This document shows positions 1 through 9,569 of a stretch of DNA of 64,000 nucleotides, piece by piece; within the stretch, counting starts at the first letter, position 1, and every line of letters starts with the position of its first letter. The stretch is from Dasypus novemcinctus (taxonomy: Eukaryota; Chordata; Mammalia; Cingulata; Dasypodidae): NCBI RefSeq assembly GCF_030445035.2, contig NC_080678.1:114244599-114308598 (forward strand), given 5' to 3'. The position numbers were made by a program, and so were the translations under genes. The notes beneath the pieces were generated by a model. It ran no database searches. It was not told where the DNA came from and saw nothing but the letters and a program-made list of their open reading frames with translations.

Positions 1-556
1 GGTGTAATGATCTATATATGTCTATTAGATCCAGCTCTTCTAATATACTGTTCAAATGTTTTGTTTCTTTAGTGATTCTCTTTTGAGATGTTCTGTCCAG
101 AGTTGATAGTGGTGTATTAAAATCCCCCACTATAATTGTAGATGCATCTATTCTTTCACTTAGTTTTTCCAGCGTTTGCCTCACATATTTAGAGGCGCCC
201 TTGTTAGGAGCATAAATATTTATGATTGTTCGATCTTCTTGACAGATTGTCCCTTTCACTAAAATATGGTATCCTTCTTTGTCTCTCACAATTGTTTCGC
301 ATTTAAAGTCTATTTTGTCTGATATTAATATAGCTACTCCTGCCTTTTTTTGGTTGTTGTTTGCTTGTATGATTGTTTTCCAGCCATTCACTTTCAACCT
401 CCATGAGTCTCTGGGTCTAAGATGTGTCTCTTGTAGGCAGCATATAGATGGGTCGTATTTCCTTATCCAGTGTCCCAGTCTGAATCTTTTGATAGGTGAG
501 TTTAATCCGTTGACATTCAGTGTTATTACGTTTAGAGAGTTATTTATGGTAGCCAT
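1..556 (-). CDS. L1 ORF2 protein, N-terminal endonuclease part (runs off window)
   Basis: The frame starts at an ATG whose complement lies at 554-556 and stays open for 185 codons to the window edge. The translation begins MATINNSLNVITLNVNGLNS, the usual start of the L1 apurinic/apyrimidinic-like endonuclease domain. Further motifs of that fold follow in order: QETHL (an Asn/Glu metal-site strand), KKAGVAILISDK, IINIYAPN and GDFNTPLS. In L1 biology ORF2p nicks target DNA and reverse-transcribes L1 RNA. Only the endonuclease part is in the window, so the reverse transcriptase cannot be judged. The 80-base spacer after ORF1 fits the bicistronic L1 layout. Confidence 0.92.
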   Translation of the reverse strand, partial: MATINNSLNVITLNVNGLNSPIKRFRLGHWIRKYDPSICCLQETHLRPRDSWRLKVNGWKTIIQANNNQKKAGVAILISDKIDFKCETIVRDKEGYHILVKGTICQEDRTIINIYAPNKGASKYVRQTLEKLSERIDASTIIVGDFNTPLSTLDRTSQKRITKETKHLNSILEELDLIDIYRSLH

Positions 557-636
557 ATTTTGGTTGGATTTGTGTTTGTTATATTTTGTTTGTATTATTT
601 TATTTTCCCCTTCTATTTTTGTCTTTCTTGTTGCTT

Positions 637-1608
637 TTACACTCTCCTCCATCTCTGACTGTCCTGTTTTTTCCTTTCTTCCTGCAGAATTCCCTTAAGA
701 ATTTCTTGAAGGGGAGGTTTCTTGTTGATATACTCTTTCCGTTTCTGTTTATCTGTGAATATTTTGAACTCTCCATCATTTTTGAATGCTAGTTTAGCTG
801 GATAGAGTATTCTTGGTTGGAGATTTTTTTCCTTTAGTACCTTGACTATGTCATACCACTGCCTTCTTGCCTCCATCGTTTCAGATGAGAAATCAGCACT
901 TAATCTTATGGAGTTTCCCTTGTATGTGATGGTTTTCTTTTCTCTTGCTGCTTTTAGAATTTTTTCTTTGTCTTGAGCATTGGATAATTTGACAAGTATA
1001 TGTCTTGGGGTGGGCCTGTTGGGGTTTATGACCAGTGGAGTGCGCTGTGCTTCTTGGATATGTACATCTGTCTCTTTCAGTAGATTTGGGAAGTTTTCAT
1101 TCATTATTTCCTGCAACACTCCTTCTGACCCCTTTCCCTTCTCTTCTCCTTCTGGAATGCCTATAATACGTATGTTTGAGCGTTTTGCGTTATCATTCAG
1201 GTCCCTAAGTCCTATCTGGATTTTTTCTACCTTTTTATTGACCACTTCTACTATCTGTTTGATTTCCAATGCACTGTCTTCCACATCACTAATTCTCTGC
1301 TCTGCCTCTTCTAGTCTGCTGATATTTGCTGCAAGTGTATTTTTGATTTCTTGAATTGTGGTGTTCATTTCCATCATATCTGTTATTTTTTTGCGCATGT
1401 CTGCAATTTCCCCTCCAAGTGTTGTCTTCACGCTGTTAACCTCTTTCATTACTTCATCAAATTTGTCGGTGATAAATGTTCTGAGATCTTTCATTGCTTG
1501 TACGAAGTCCTGCCCCCCTTCCTGATTTTCAGTTTGTTGATTGTATTCAGCCATGTTTTCCTGATTACTGGTTTGGTTTGTAGATTTTTGTTGCTGTCTT
1601 GTCAACAT
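637..1608 (-). CDS. L1 ORF1 protein (nucleic-acid chaperone), intact, 323 aa
   Basis: This is an uninterrupted 323-codon frame from ATG to stop. The N-terminal part (about residues 1-50) is polar, with TRQQQKSTNQTSNQ near the start. Residues about 50-135 have the heptad-like charged and hydrophobic pattern of the trimerising coiled coil (for example ISRLEEAEQRISDVEDSALE). An RRM-like stretch follows, starting NIRIIGIPEGEE, and then the C-terminal domain with RHILVKLSNAQDKEKIL and the RRQW region. Length and order match mammalian L1 ORF1p, which coats L1 RNA as a trimer in cytoplasmic particles. The lack of any disabling change suggests recent insertion or selection until recently. Confidence 0.95.
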   Translation of the reverse strand: MLTRQQQKSTNQTSNQENMAEYNQQTENQEGGQDFVQAMKDLRTFITDKFDEVMKEVNSVKTTLGGEIADMRKKITDMMEMNTTIQEIKNTLAANISRLEEAEQRISDVEDSALEIKQIVEVVNKKVEKIQIGLRDLNDNAKRSNIRIIGIPEGEEKGKGSEGVLQEIMNENFPNLLKETDVHIQEAQRTPLVINPNRPTPRHILVKLSNAQDKEKILKAAREKKTITYKGNSIRLSADFSSETMEARRQWYDIVKVLKEKNLQPRILYPAKLAFKNDGEFKIFTDKQKRKEYINKKPPLQEILKGILQEERKKQDSQRWRRV

Positions 1609-2400
1609 TTTTTCTTGACGGGTTTAATCAGTTCCTTAGCTTCTTTGTCTAGTCTTGGAGATTAATTAGCTGTTGTTTTTGCGTAAGTGTTATATCTTCT
1701 CTTTGTCACTTTGTTCTTCTTATTCCAATTTCTTATTGCTAGTTAAGCTCACTTTAAAGGAAAGTATTAGTGCTGGGGAAAGTCAATTGTGTAAGGAAGG
1801 AAAAAGTGTGAAGTAGTATTGGTGATATATGTTTACAAAGCAACAATATGAGTTCTGGGAGGATGGAGGTTAGATCATGTAAATTGTGTAGAGTTATAGT
1901 AGTAGGAAAGTACCTATAATGAGGTAGACGACTGAATATGGGAGGAATGTGGTACGTACTAAGAGGCTATTGTTTTCGTGAGAGAGGGAAAGAGAAAAGA
2001 AAGGTAATAGTTTCAGGGACGAATACCAGATGGAAAACTAAGCAAAGGTATTAGAAATTAAGAGTTATACACTTTGTGGATCAAAGAAAGGGAGATGAAA
2101 TATAGGAGAGATAGCAGATGGTGGAGGATATCAAGTTGTAGGGGAAAGGGGATAGTGTAGATAGGCTAAATCTATTCACAGAGAAATGAGGCAGTGGAGG
2201 GTGAGGAAACCCAGCAAATGTGAGGTATTTCCTGTAGGACCTATTGTATTGTTAAGGTAAAATAGTATAAGAAGAATATTGGGGACAAGAAAGAGAGGAT
2301 TGAAAAAAAAAAAAAACAACAAGAACAACAACAATAACAAAAAATAAAAAAATAAAGTAAACAAAACAAACAAACAAAAAAAAAACCCAAAGAACAGAAA

Positions 2401-2830
2401 CCCTGCCGCCAGGCTCGGCTGGGCTCGGCTGGGCTCGGCTGGGCTCGGGTCCCCCGCCTGCCGCCCGCCACGGCTCGGCTGGGCTCGGCTTCCCCTCCCG
2501 CCGCGGCTCGGCTGGGCTCAGCTGGGCTCGGCTTTCCCGCCCGCCGCCCGGCGCGGCGCAGCGTGGCTCGGCTCTCCCGCTCGCCGCCCGGCGCGGCGCC
2601 TGGGCTCGGCCGAGCTCAGCTGGGCCCGGCCCCCCCGCCCGCCGCGGCTCAGCTGGGCTCGGCCGGAGTCGGCTTCCCCGCCCACCGCCCGCCGCCGCGG
2701 CGCAGCGCGGCTTGGCTCTCCCGCCCGCCGCCCGCCGCAGCGCGGCTAGGCTCGGCTGGGCTCGGCTCCTTCGCCCGCCGCCCGCCGTGGCACAGCGCGG
2801 CTCGGCTCTCCCGCCCGCCACCCACCGCAG
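2401..2830. repeat. GC-rich tandem array in the L1 5'UTR
   Basis: Many near-copies of CGGCTCGGCTGGGCT alternate with blocks rich in CCCGCCCGCCGC. Copies are imperfect and spacing is irregular, so this looks like unequal expansion of a GC-rich promoter segment. Overlapping frames on both strands stay open here only because of the biased composition. The array is rich in CpG. Confidence 0.85.
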
Positions 2831-2921
2831 TGCTAGCTGCCTCGGCTTCGCCTACCCAAGGAGGGAGTCCTCCACTCGTAGCTGGGATCTCCGTGTATAT
2901 TTCACAGATGGATCCTCTCTG

Positions 2922-3262
2922 TTACCTTCCCTCCAAATCGATGTCCAGATACCTCCGGACCAGGAAAAATCCTGAAACAGCCGGTCCCAAAGAGTCTCCG
3001 ACGCCTCCCAGCCGATTCCCCCCAGGAGCTAGTAACCGGGAAGTTCACTCAGCTGCCATCTTGCCTCCCCCTCCTGAAAAGTCCCAAATTATATCTTATA
3101 GACCAATCCTTTCCATTACCTTCCCACCAAATCGATGTCCAGACACTTCCTGCCCTGAAAAAATCCTGAAAAAGCCTGGTCCCGGAGAACCTCCAGCGGT
3201 GCCCAGCTGCCTCTTCCCAGGAGAGACGGCAAGGCAAGCTCACTCAGCCACCATCTTGCTGG
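2922..3262 (-). repeat. Two ~194-bp tandem monomers at the L1 5' end
   Basis: Copy 1 begins TTACCTTCCCTCCAAATCGA at 2922. Copy 2 begins TTACCTTCCCACCAAATCGA at 3116, giving a period of 194 bp. Both contain GATGTCCAGA, an AAATCCTGAAA core and a terminal CACTCAGC..CCATCTTG. Monomeric 5' repeats are known from mouse L1 families, where each monomer carries promoter activity. Here they suggest a similar arrangement in this L1 lineage. Confidence 0.82.
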
Positions 3263-4055
3263 AAGTCTGTATTTAACTTTTAAAAGGCTGAGTCTGAGCC
3301 CCTAAACTGATGTTATCACTTACTAATGGGTTATGGACTGCAATTTTATAAACACCTTTTAGACTTTTCCAGTAGAGTCTTGCTCTGCTCCTAGGACATC
3401 TTCCAAAGTTGCCGTGTTCTGGAGCCTTCCAGGCTCCTCCTCATCCTTTTACGCTGCTGCATTTTTCTTTGTAGCACTGATCACCACCTGGTGTTATACT
3501 TCCCTTACTGTCTTGTGATTGTCCTTCTCTCCCATCAGCATGGACCCTCAGGGAGGGTCCTGTAAGGGTGCTGTCTGTCTTGTTCTGCCGTTTGCCTGGC
3601 ACCAACTGTGCCCGAAGCTTGGCCAGTTTGCTCAGGAGCTGTTGTTCTAGGGAGTGGATGAAGTACTGGGCTCCTGGAGGGGATGACACGGTGGGTGAAA
3701 GTCACCCATCAGGAACATCACGGCCGTGCTTGTGGGAACCGGAGCTGGAGTCCCAGGTCCCTCCCACCCAGGCTGACGCCCTGGTGCCCCTGTCACCCCA
3801 GCCCGCAGGGACAGTGACTTGGCTTGCCCTTGTGCTGCAACATTCAGGGCCTTGGGAGGACAAGGGCATGCACATTTTGAGGGTGCTCTAAGTCAGGGGC
3901 CCGCAGCTCCTCAGCTCACATCCCAGCTGCAGCCTCCCGCCCTGTCCTTGTGTGTGGCTGAGGTGGACAGGGCAGGGTGTGTCCCAGGGCAGTGCTAGCA
4001 AAGCCTTAGCAGGCTGCCTGGGGCAGAGCAGAGTGCCTCGGTTTCCGGGGCAGAG
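3263..4055. other. Non-coding flank, no gene recognised
   Basis: Unique-looking sequence. A minus-strand open frame (3689-3441) contains a leucine-rich amphipathic stretch (YFIHSLEQQLLSKLAKL) but has no splice signals or relatives I recognise. I do not call it a gene. Confidence 0.5.
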
Positions 4056-4059
4056 GGGA

Positions 4060-4180
4060 GTGGGTTAAATCCTGCTCTTATGGTTAGAAGCTGTGTGACC
4101 ATGGGCGCCGCCTTTCTCTGGGTCTCAGCCTTTTCATCTGTAAAATGGAAATAAAGGGTGAAGGGTGGTGATACAAGTAC
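4060..4180 (+). repeat. MIR-like SINE fragment
   Basis: It contains the conserved MIR core text in order: CTGTGTGACC, a leucine-like TCTCAGCCTTTTCATCTG, then TAAAATGGAAATAA. The copy is short and diverged, as expected of an ancient mammal-wide repeat. Confidence 0.65.
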
Positions 4181-4199
4181 AGTTACCAGCACCTGGAAT

Positions 4200-4360
4200 G
4201 GCTCAGGGTATAAGCCCCCCCCCCCCACACCCCAAAGCACTGGCTCAGGGTGTAAGCCCCCCTAACATACCCCAAAGCACTGGCTCAGGGTATAAGCCCC
4301 CCCCACACACCCCAAAGCACTGGCTCAGGGTGTGAGCCCCCACACACACTCCAAAGCGTG
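4200..4360. repeat. 40-bp minisatellite, four copies
   Basis: Four head-to-tail units start at 4200, 4242, 4282 and 4322. Each reads GGCTCAGGGT, then a C-rich run, then CCCCAAAGCACT. The poly-C run differs in length between units, which suggests slippage. Nothing coding is associated. Confidence 0.9.
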
Positions 4361-5090
4361 GCTTGGGCTGCTGGCTGCCCACACCCCGGCGCCTGCACCC
4401 AGCAGCAGTGCTGGGGAACAGGGCTGCTCTATTAGAAAATGGCCCAGCAGCTAAGCCCCTGCCTGTGGATTCCCACACGTGGTGACAGACCCGGGGCCCT
4501 GGCTCCAGTGCTGAGTCTGGGGACACCGCGGGCCGAGGCTGTGGAGACGGCTGGGGAGGCAGAGCTGGCCCTGGACACAGGCCGTGTTCCTTCCCGAGGG
4601 CCGATGCCCCCAGGGCCGCCGGTTCCCTGCTGACCACCCCCTGCCTCTGCGCTCAGCCCCGTCCGTCCTCGCTTCCACCTCCTGCGCCGCGCCCAGATCC
4701 TGCCAGGCCTCTACCTCTCCCCTGCCTGGAAGCCAGGGCCTCCCCGAGACACGCCCTGCTGGCCCCGTGGTCTCGCTGCAGACCCCCTCGTGGGGTCGTC
4801 ATCCTCGCAGTCCTGACTGGTAGACGCCTGCTGCGCACTTGGCCTCTTCTCATCTCTACACCAGCCCCGCGCAGTTGCTGCTATTTCCACGGCAGCCGAG
4901 AAATTTGACGTTCTGTGAGGTCAAGGGAGCTGGGAAGTCTGGGGTCACGTCCCGGTCTCCTGACCAGCTCCAGGCCTGGCCAGGGGTGGCAGCTCTGCTG
5001 GGTGCTACAGAGGGCCTCCAGGGTGCTCCCGAGGCGGCCCCTCCCCTGAGCTGCTCAGGGCACAGGAGGCTGGTGGCTGGCAGCTCAGGA
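4361..5090. other. GC-rich non-coding sequence
   Basis: High GC with scattered CpG, but no recognisable exon, promoter box or repeat family. Several short overlapping open frames are a composition effect. Confidence 0.5.
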
Positions 5091-5740
5091 GCAGCAGGGG
5101 CCGCAGAGGCCAGGGCTAAGGTGGCCGCAGGGGCCGTGGGGGCCAGGGCTGAGGGGGCCGTGGGGGCCAGGTCTGAGGGGGCCACGGGGGCCAGGGCTGA
5201 GGGGGCCATGGGGGCCAGGGATGAGGGGGCAACGGGGGCCATGGGGGCCAGGGCTAAGGGGGCCGCGGGAGCCAGGGCTGAGGGGGCTGCAGGGGCCAGG
5301 GCTGAGGGGGCTGCAGGGGCCAGGGCTGAGGGGGCCATGGGGGCCATGGGGGCCAGGGAGGAGGGGGCCGTGGGGGCCAGGGCTGAGGGAGACATGGGGG
5401 CCGTGGGGGCCAGGGCTGAGGGGGCCACGGGGGCTGTGGGGGCCAGGGCTGAGGGGGCCATGGGGGCCGTGGGGGCCAGGGCTGAGGGGGCTGCAGGGGC
5501 CAGGGCTGAGGGGGCCGTGGGAGCCAGGGCTGAGGGGCTGCAGGGGCCAGGGCTGAGGGGGCCGTGGGGGCCAGGGCTGAGGGGGCCATGGGGGCCAGGG
5601 CTGAGGGGGCCACGGGGGCCACGGGGGCCAGGGATGAGGGGGCCGTGGGGGCCAGGGGTGAGGGGACAGTGGGGGCCACAGGGGCCAGGGCTGAGGGGGC
5701 CGCGGGGACCAGGGCTGAGGGGACTTCTGAGGCTGGGCGC
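5091..5740. repeat. G-rich VNTR of ~24-33 bp units
   Basis: About 27 tandem units follow the plan GCTGAGGGGGCC(N)TGGGGGCCAGG, with unit lengths mostly multiples of three (24 or 33 bp). That multiple-of-three period keeps several frames open on both strands, giving Ala-Glu-Gly-Ala or Pro-rich virtual proteins. Runs of four to five G occur in every unit, so the + strand could form G-quadruplexes. Units are well conserved, which points to recent homogenisation and probable length polymorphism. Confidence 0.92.
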
Positions 5741-7455
5741 GCCTCCCCTCAGTTCCGGGTCTAGTACACCCTCCCGGGGGGCTTCCAGCTGGTTTCATAA
5801 GCGGTTCTGATGCCTGGAAAGGAAAGCAATTTGAAAGCTAATGTAGTGAGAGATGGGGAGCCTCCAAAGAATTCTAAGCAGTGAGTGTCATGATTACATT
5901 TGCATTTTAAAGAGGGAAACAGAGACAATTTAGTATAAAAATAAATCTCTTTAATCACATCCTCCCGGCAGAGCAACTTGGCTCTCTCTGCATACTCACC
6001 CGGCCGCCGGCCACGTGCGGGCACGTGTGGCCAGTAGTCAGCACCGCCACCTTCGCTTTGCATCCTGCTTTCTCACGCAGCGTGCTCTGTGTCCCCGAGG
6101 CCTTCCTAGTGACTGCCGGGAGAGGCTGTGCGACATCCTACGCGGGTGGGTGGGCTTTACCCGCTCTCCGTTCCCTTACTGTTGGGTGTTGGCCCCGCTA
6201 AGCACCCTGGAAGTGACACTGGTTGTTATGCCATTGGAGTTGCCCGACATCTCTCTTGGGTATGTGACATAGAAATAAATATTCTATGCCCGGAGCTTTT
6301 CCAGTTCCACGTGGAATTCTTCTCAAGGACATATGGCTGGCAGTGAGATGCCAGGTCAAGGGGCCTGAAGGCAGGGCAATTTCTTTCCCTCTGAGCTGAG
6401 CTCAGACCCCACAAGGCCGTCCAGCTGGGGATTCTCAGGCCGCAGGCGCCGGGGGCCACGCCAGGAGCCTGCGGATGTAGGGTACACGGGCTGTGTCCCC
6501 GATCTCCTCTCCTGGCTCACCCCTTCCTGAGAAGGCTCGCAGCAGCCTCTCCTGTGGGAGGTCGCCCTCAGCCCCTGGGAACTGTCCTGGCAAGGCCAGG
6601 CTGGGAGGTGGCCTGAGGCCACGGTTGGCTGATTTAGGACACAAGGGCAGGTGAACTCCGGAGCGGCCAGCTCAGAGCTCCCCTCAGCTGCAGGTGCCTT
6701 GGGGGGCGGCTTTTCCCTCAGCGCCTTGATCCTCGGAGCGTGGGCAGGAAAGTTGGGGATCCCCGGGAAGCTGCCCCTCCGGCCACTGCTAGGGCGCTCC
6801 AGCCTCGGGTTCCCTAGAGGGCAGGCTTGGGGGTGAAGGCCGTGGGGGCAGGGGCCCAGCACTCTGTCTTCCAGGGGCAGCTGTGGGACACCTTCCCGTG
6901 GACAGATGGGACTGTGGCGAAGGCCCCAAAGAGGAGCCAAGGACAGGGGTGTGTGTGCAAAGAGAAAAGAAAGCTTCGGGCCTGGGTTACTCCTGTGCCA
7001 CTTGGGAGGCAGTGTGGCCGGCAGCAGGGAACGTGGGAGGGCTCGGGTGGGCAGGCTTCGTTTCCGTCACTTGCCGCAGTCACCTCCATCAGCTTGTGGA
7101 GCGACTTCCCATATCTGCACTTGTCCATCCCGGCATTGGCCGTAAAGCAGTGCCTTTCTCATGGGTAGGTGAGGATCCCGGAGGCTCACATGTTCTGAGG
7201 ACCCCCCATAGACCCGAGGGCTGGAGGGGGTCTCCTTCCTGTCGTGTGCTAGAAGAGGCCCCCCGGGTGGGTCTCCCCCACAAGGGACCTCCCTCCTGTG
7301 GCCCTGGTGGGGCCCCCACCTTCTGCTCTGGTCCTGCCCTCTCTCTGCATCTCATGTGCAGCAGGCAGAGAGGAAGGCGTCCTTCCGAGTGGAAGGTTAC
7401 CTCCCGCCAGCCTGATCCGGGGGACGATGGCGCTCCAGGGGTGAGTGGATGTCTC
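5741..7455. other. Non-coding sequence, no gene recognised
   Basis: Mixed composition with scattered CpG. No exon with convincing splice sites, no RNA gene and no clear repeat family was recognised. Confidence 0.45.
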
Positions 7456-7468
7456 AGAAATGCGCCGT

Positions 7469-7891
7469 TGGCGGCGGACTTGACCCAGTGGTTAGGTCAT
7501 CCACCTACCACATGGGAGGTCCGCGGTTCAAACCCCAGGCCTCCTTGACCCGTGTGGAGCTGGCCCACGCGCAGTGCTGATGTGCGCAAGGAGTGCCTGC
7601 CATGAAGGGGTGTCCGCCGCATAAGGAAGCCCCACGCACAAGGAGTGCACCCCGTAAGGAGAGCCGCCCAGTGCGAAAGAAAGTACAGCCTGCCCAGGAA
7701 TGGCACCACACACACAGAGAGCTGACACAGCAAGATGACGCAACAAAAGAAACACAGATTCTTGTGCCACTGACAACAACAGAAGCGGACAAAGAAGACA
7801 CAGCAAATAGACACAGAGAACAGATAACCAGGGTGGGGAGGGGGAAGGGGAGAGAAATAAATAATAATAAATAAATCTTAAAAAAAAAAAA
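7469..7891 (+). mobile_element. DAS-type tRNA-derived SINE, full length
   Basis: The head carries the pol III internal boxes (GACCCAGTGGTTAGG and GGTTCAAACCC). The body has the family-typical CACAAGGAGTGCACCCC and GAAAGAAAGTACAGCCTGCC, and the element ends in an A-rich tail. It is flanked by a perfect 13-bp target-site duplication, AGAAATGCGCCGT, at 7456-7468 and 7892-7904. The perfect duplication shows L1-type insertion and fairly recent age. Confidence 0.96.
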
Positions 7892-7904
7892 AGAAATGCG
7901 CCGT

Positions 7905-9560
7905 GTCACCGCAGCGCTCGGCAGGGCAGAGGCTGAGCTGGAGTTCCTGCGGGTAAGGCCATGGGCGCCCTTCGGTCTGTTGAGGGGGTGCAGTGCGGCT
8001 GCCCCGACCCAGCGCCTTCTCTGGGGGGTTCGGACCCACAAAGAGGGACGAGCGAGGTTGCTCCGTCCCCCTGGGATTCAGGGGGAAGCTTCTGGAAGCA
8101 GGTGGCAGGGGAGATGACCCCAGGAGATGGGCGGGGTTTGGGGGATGGGAGTGGATGCCAGAGGGCCTTTCTTCGCCTGAGAGAAGTGGCCCCAGCTATT
8201 TTCCTGTGGTGGGGAGGCCACATTTCTCAGAGATGACGCACAGGGCAGCTACGGCACAGAACTGGGCTGGGAACTCCAAGTCTGTGGCTTCAGCACAGCA
8301 CACCCATGGGGTCTGGGACCCCACGGTGGCTCTGGGCCCCTCTCTGCCCACTGTCCTGGGAAGGGCAGTGGCCCTCCTGCCCCACGCATGTGGCTTTGCT
8401 TACTGCACATCTCACTGCCACTGGGCCGGGGTGGTGGGAGCAGGGACTAAAAAGAGTCCCAAGTGCCCCGGAGAGGACAGAAGTGTACCAGAAGCATGCA
8501 ATGGTACATAATAAATGCCCTAATGATAGCAACAATCACACTGGTTAGTACTGCGTGCAGGGCTGGGGGAGTGGGGGAGAGGGGCAGTGGAGGCAGAGCT
8601 GGGCAGCGACCGGGAGGGAACTCTGTATTCCCCACAGCTGGGAACTGGCTGGGATTGGCTTCAAAGGGAGCTGCAGGGTGTACGCATTTCTCGGTGTATG
8701 GCGGTAGAAACACTGCGCGACGTAGCAGACCCGTGGGCAGCTCCTAGCAGGGGCCAGCCGGCCATCACGTCATTTAAGAACACCGACAGACACAGCTGCC
8801 TGCTCCCGCCTCGGTGTGCTCTCCCAAGAGGGCTCAGCGTTCCCTTGACAAGCGGCCTTCCAGAACCATCTGAGCCCATCAGCCCTCTGGGAGGCCACTG
8901 CAGGGCGGCTGCTGCCCCCAGACCCTGGCTTTGTGTCACCGGCTCACTGTGTGCATCCCCCCCTCCCCATCCAAATGATGGAAAATGCATAGAAGGGAAG
9001 CCACCATCTCATCAGCAAAGATGCAGGAAACCTGTCTTATTTGTTTCAGTCTCTCGTGGGAGATACTGAGTGGATCTGACTTAATTTGCAGGCGGTCTTT
9101 ATTCCCCTGTGTAGGCTGCTTGGAGTGAGGCCTGCTCTTTCTGCCCAAGGTGCACAGAGAGACAAATGAGGGGAGCTCTGCCATCCGCACCCCAGAGCCC
9201 ACTGCCATCCTTCTCGCTTGGGGGCATGTGGGCTCAACAGAGTCCTCTTCTTCTCCTTGGTTAGAAAAGGAAATACAGCAAGATAATCCCTCCACCTGAA
9301 GACAGCACAACTGCCTTCCAGTATATTAGTCCTGCTTGCCGTGTCCTGTGCAATCCCATGTGAATATGCAAGTGTATTTAAATTGGGCTTATTTTATGTT
9401 CACATTTTTGCATATTCTTATATTCGCACATCATGAATATTTTTGAAAACTTATTTCAAATCAGCACACAGTGTCCTCTAATTTTTCCCTTCAAGGCTCT
9501 ATTATTTGACATACAAAATTATTTCCAGTCTGGGATAGACTTAGACAATACCGAGATTAA
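7905..9560. other. Non-coding sequence, no gene recognised
   Basis: No splice-flanked conserved frame or named repeat was recognised. The sequence changes from GC-rich to AT-rich near 9300. Confidence 0.45.
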
Positions 9561-9569
9561 CAGTTTTCT

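Larger units (their letters stand above)
1..3262 (-). mobile_element. LINE-1 (L1) retrotransposon, 5' part, minus strand
   Basis: Read on the minus strand, this shows the order expected for an L1: a long 5'UTR (about 3262 to 1609), an intact ORF1 (1608-637), an 80-base spacer, and the start of ORF2 (from 556 to beyond the window edge). The 3' part of the element lies outside the window, so the poly-A tail and the target-site duplication cannot be seen. The right boundary near 3262 is inferred from where the 5'UTR repeat unit ends. No stop codon interrupts ORF1 or the visible part of ORF2, which suggests a young insertion compared with the decayed L1 relics elsewhere in the window. Confidence 0.93.
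1609..3262 (-). promoter_or_regulatory. L1 5'UTR / internal promoter region
   Basis: This lies upstream of ORF1 on the minus strand. It consists of a purine-rich part on the + strand (1740-2200), an A-rich tract (about 2305-2390), a strongly GC-rich tandem array (2401-2830), and two copies of a roughly 194-bp unit (2922-3115 and 3116-3262, the last truncated). Each copy carries a CCATCTTG motif, which on the L1 sense strand reads CAAGATGG, the core of a YY1 site. YY1 sites at the 5' end of human L1 position transcription start. Promoter activity here is inferred from position and motif only. Confidence 0.75.

Noticed and set aside
637..1665. Plus-strand frames of 104-124 codons
   Set aside because: Antisense shadows of the intact L1 ORF1 on the minus strand.
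2252..3276. Long open frames of 189 and 237 codons in GC-rich DNA
   Set aside because: Ala/Pro/Arg-rich shadows of the GC-rich tandem array in the L1 5'UTR.
4839..5810. 323-codon + strand frame and similar long frames on both strands
   Set aside because: They translate a VNTR whose unit length is a multiple of three; there is no start context, splice logic or domain.
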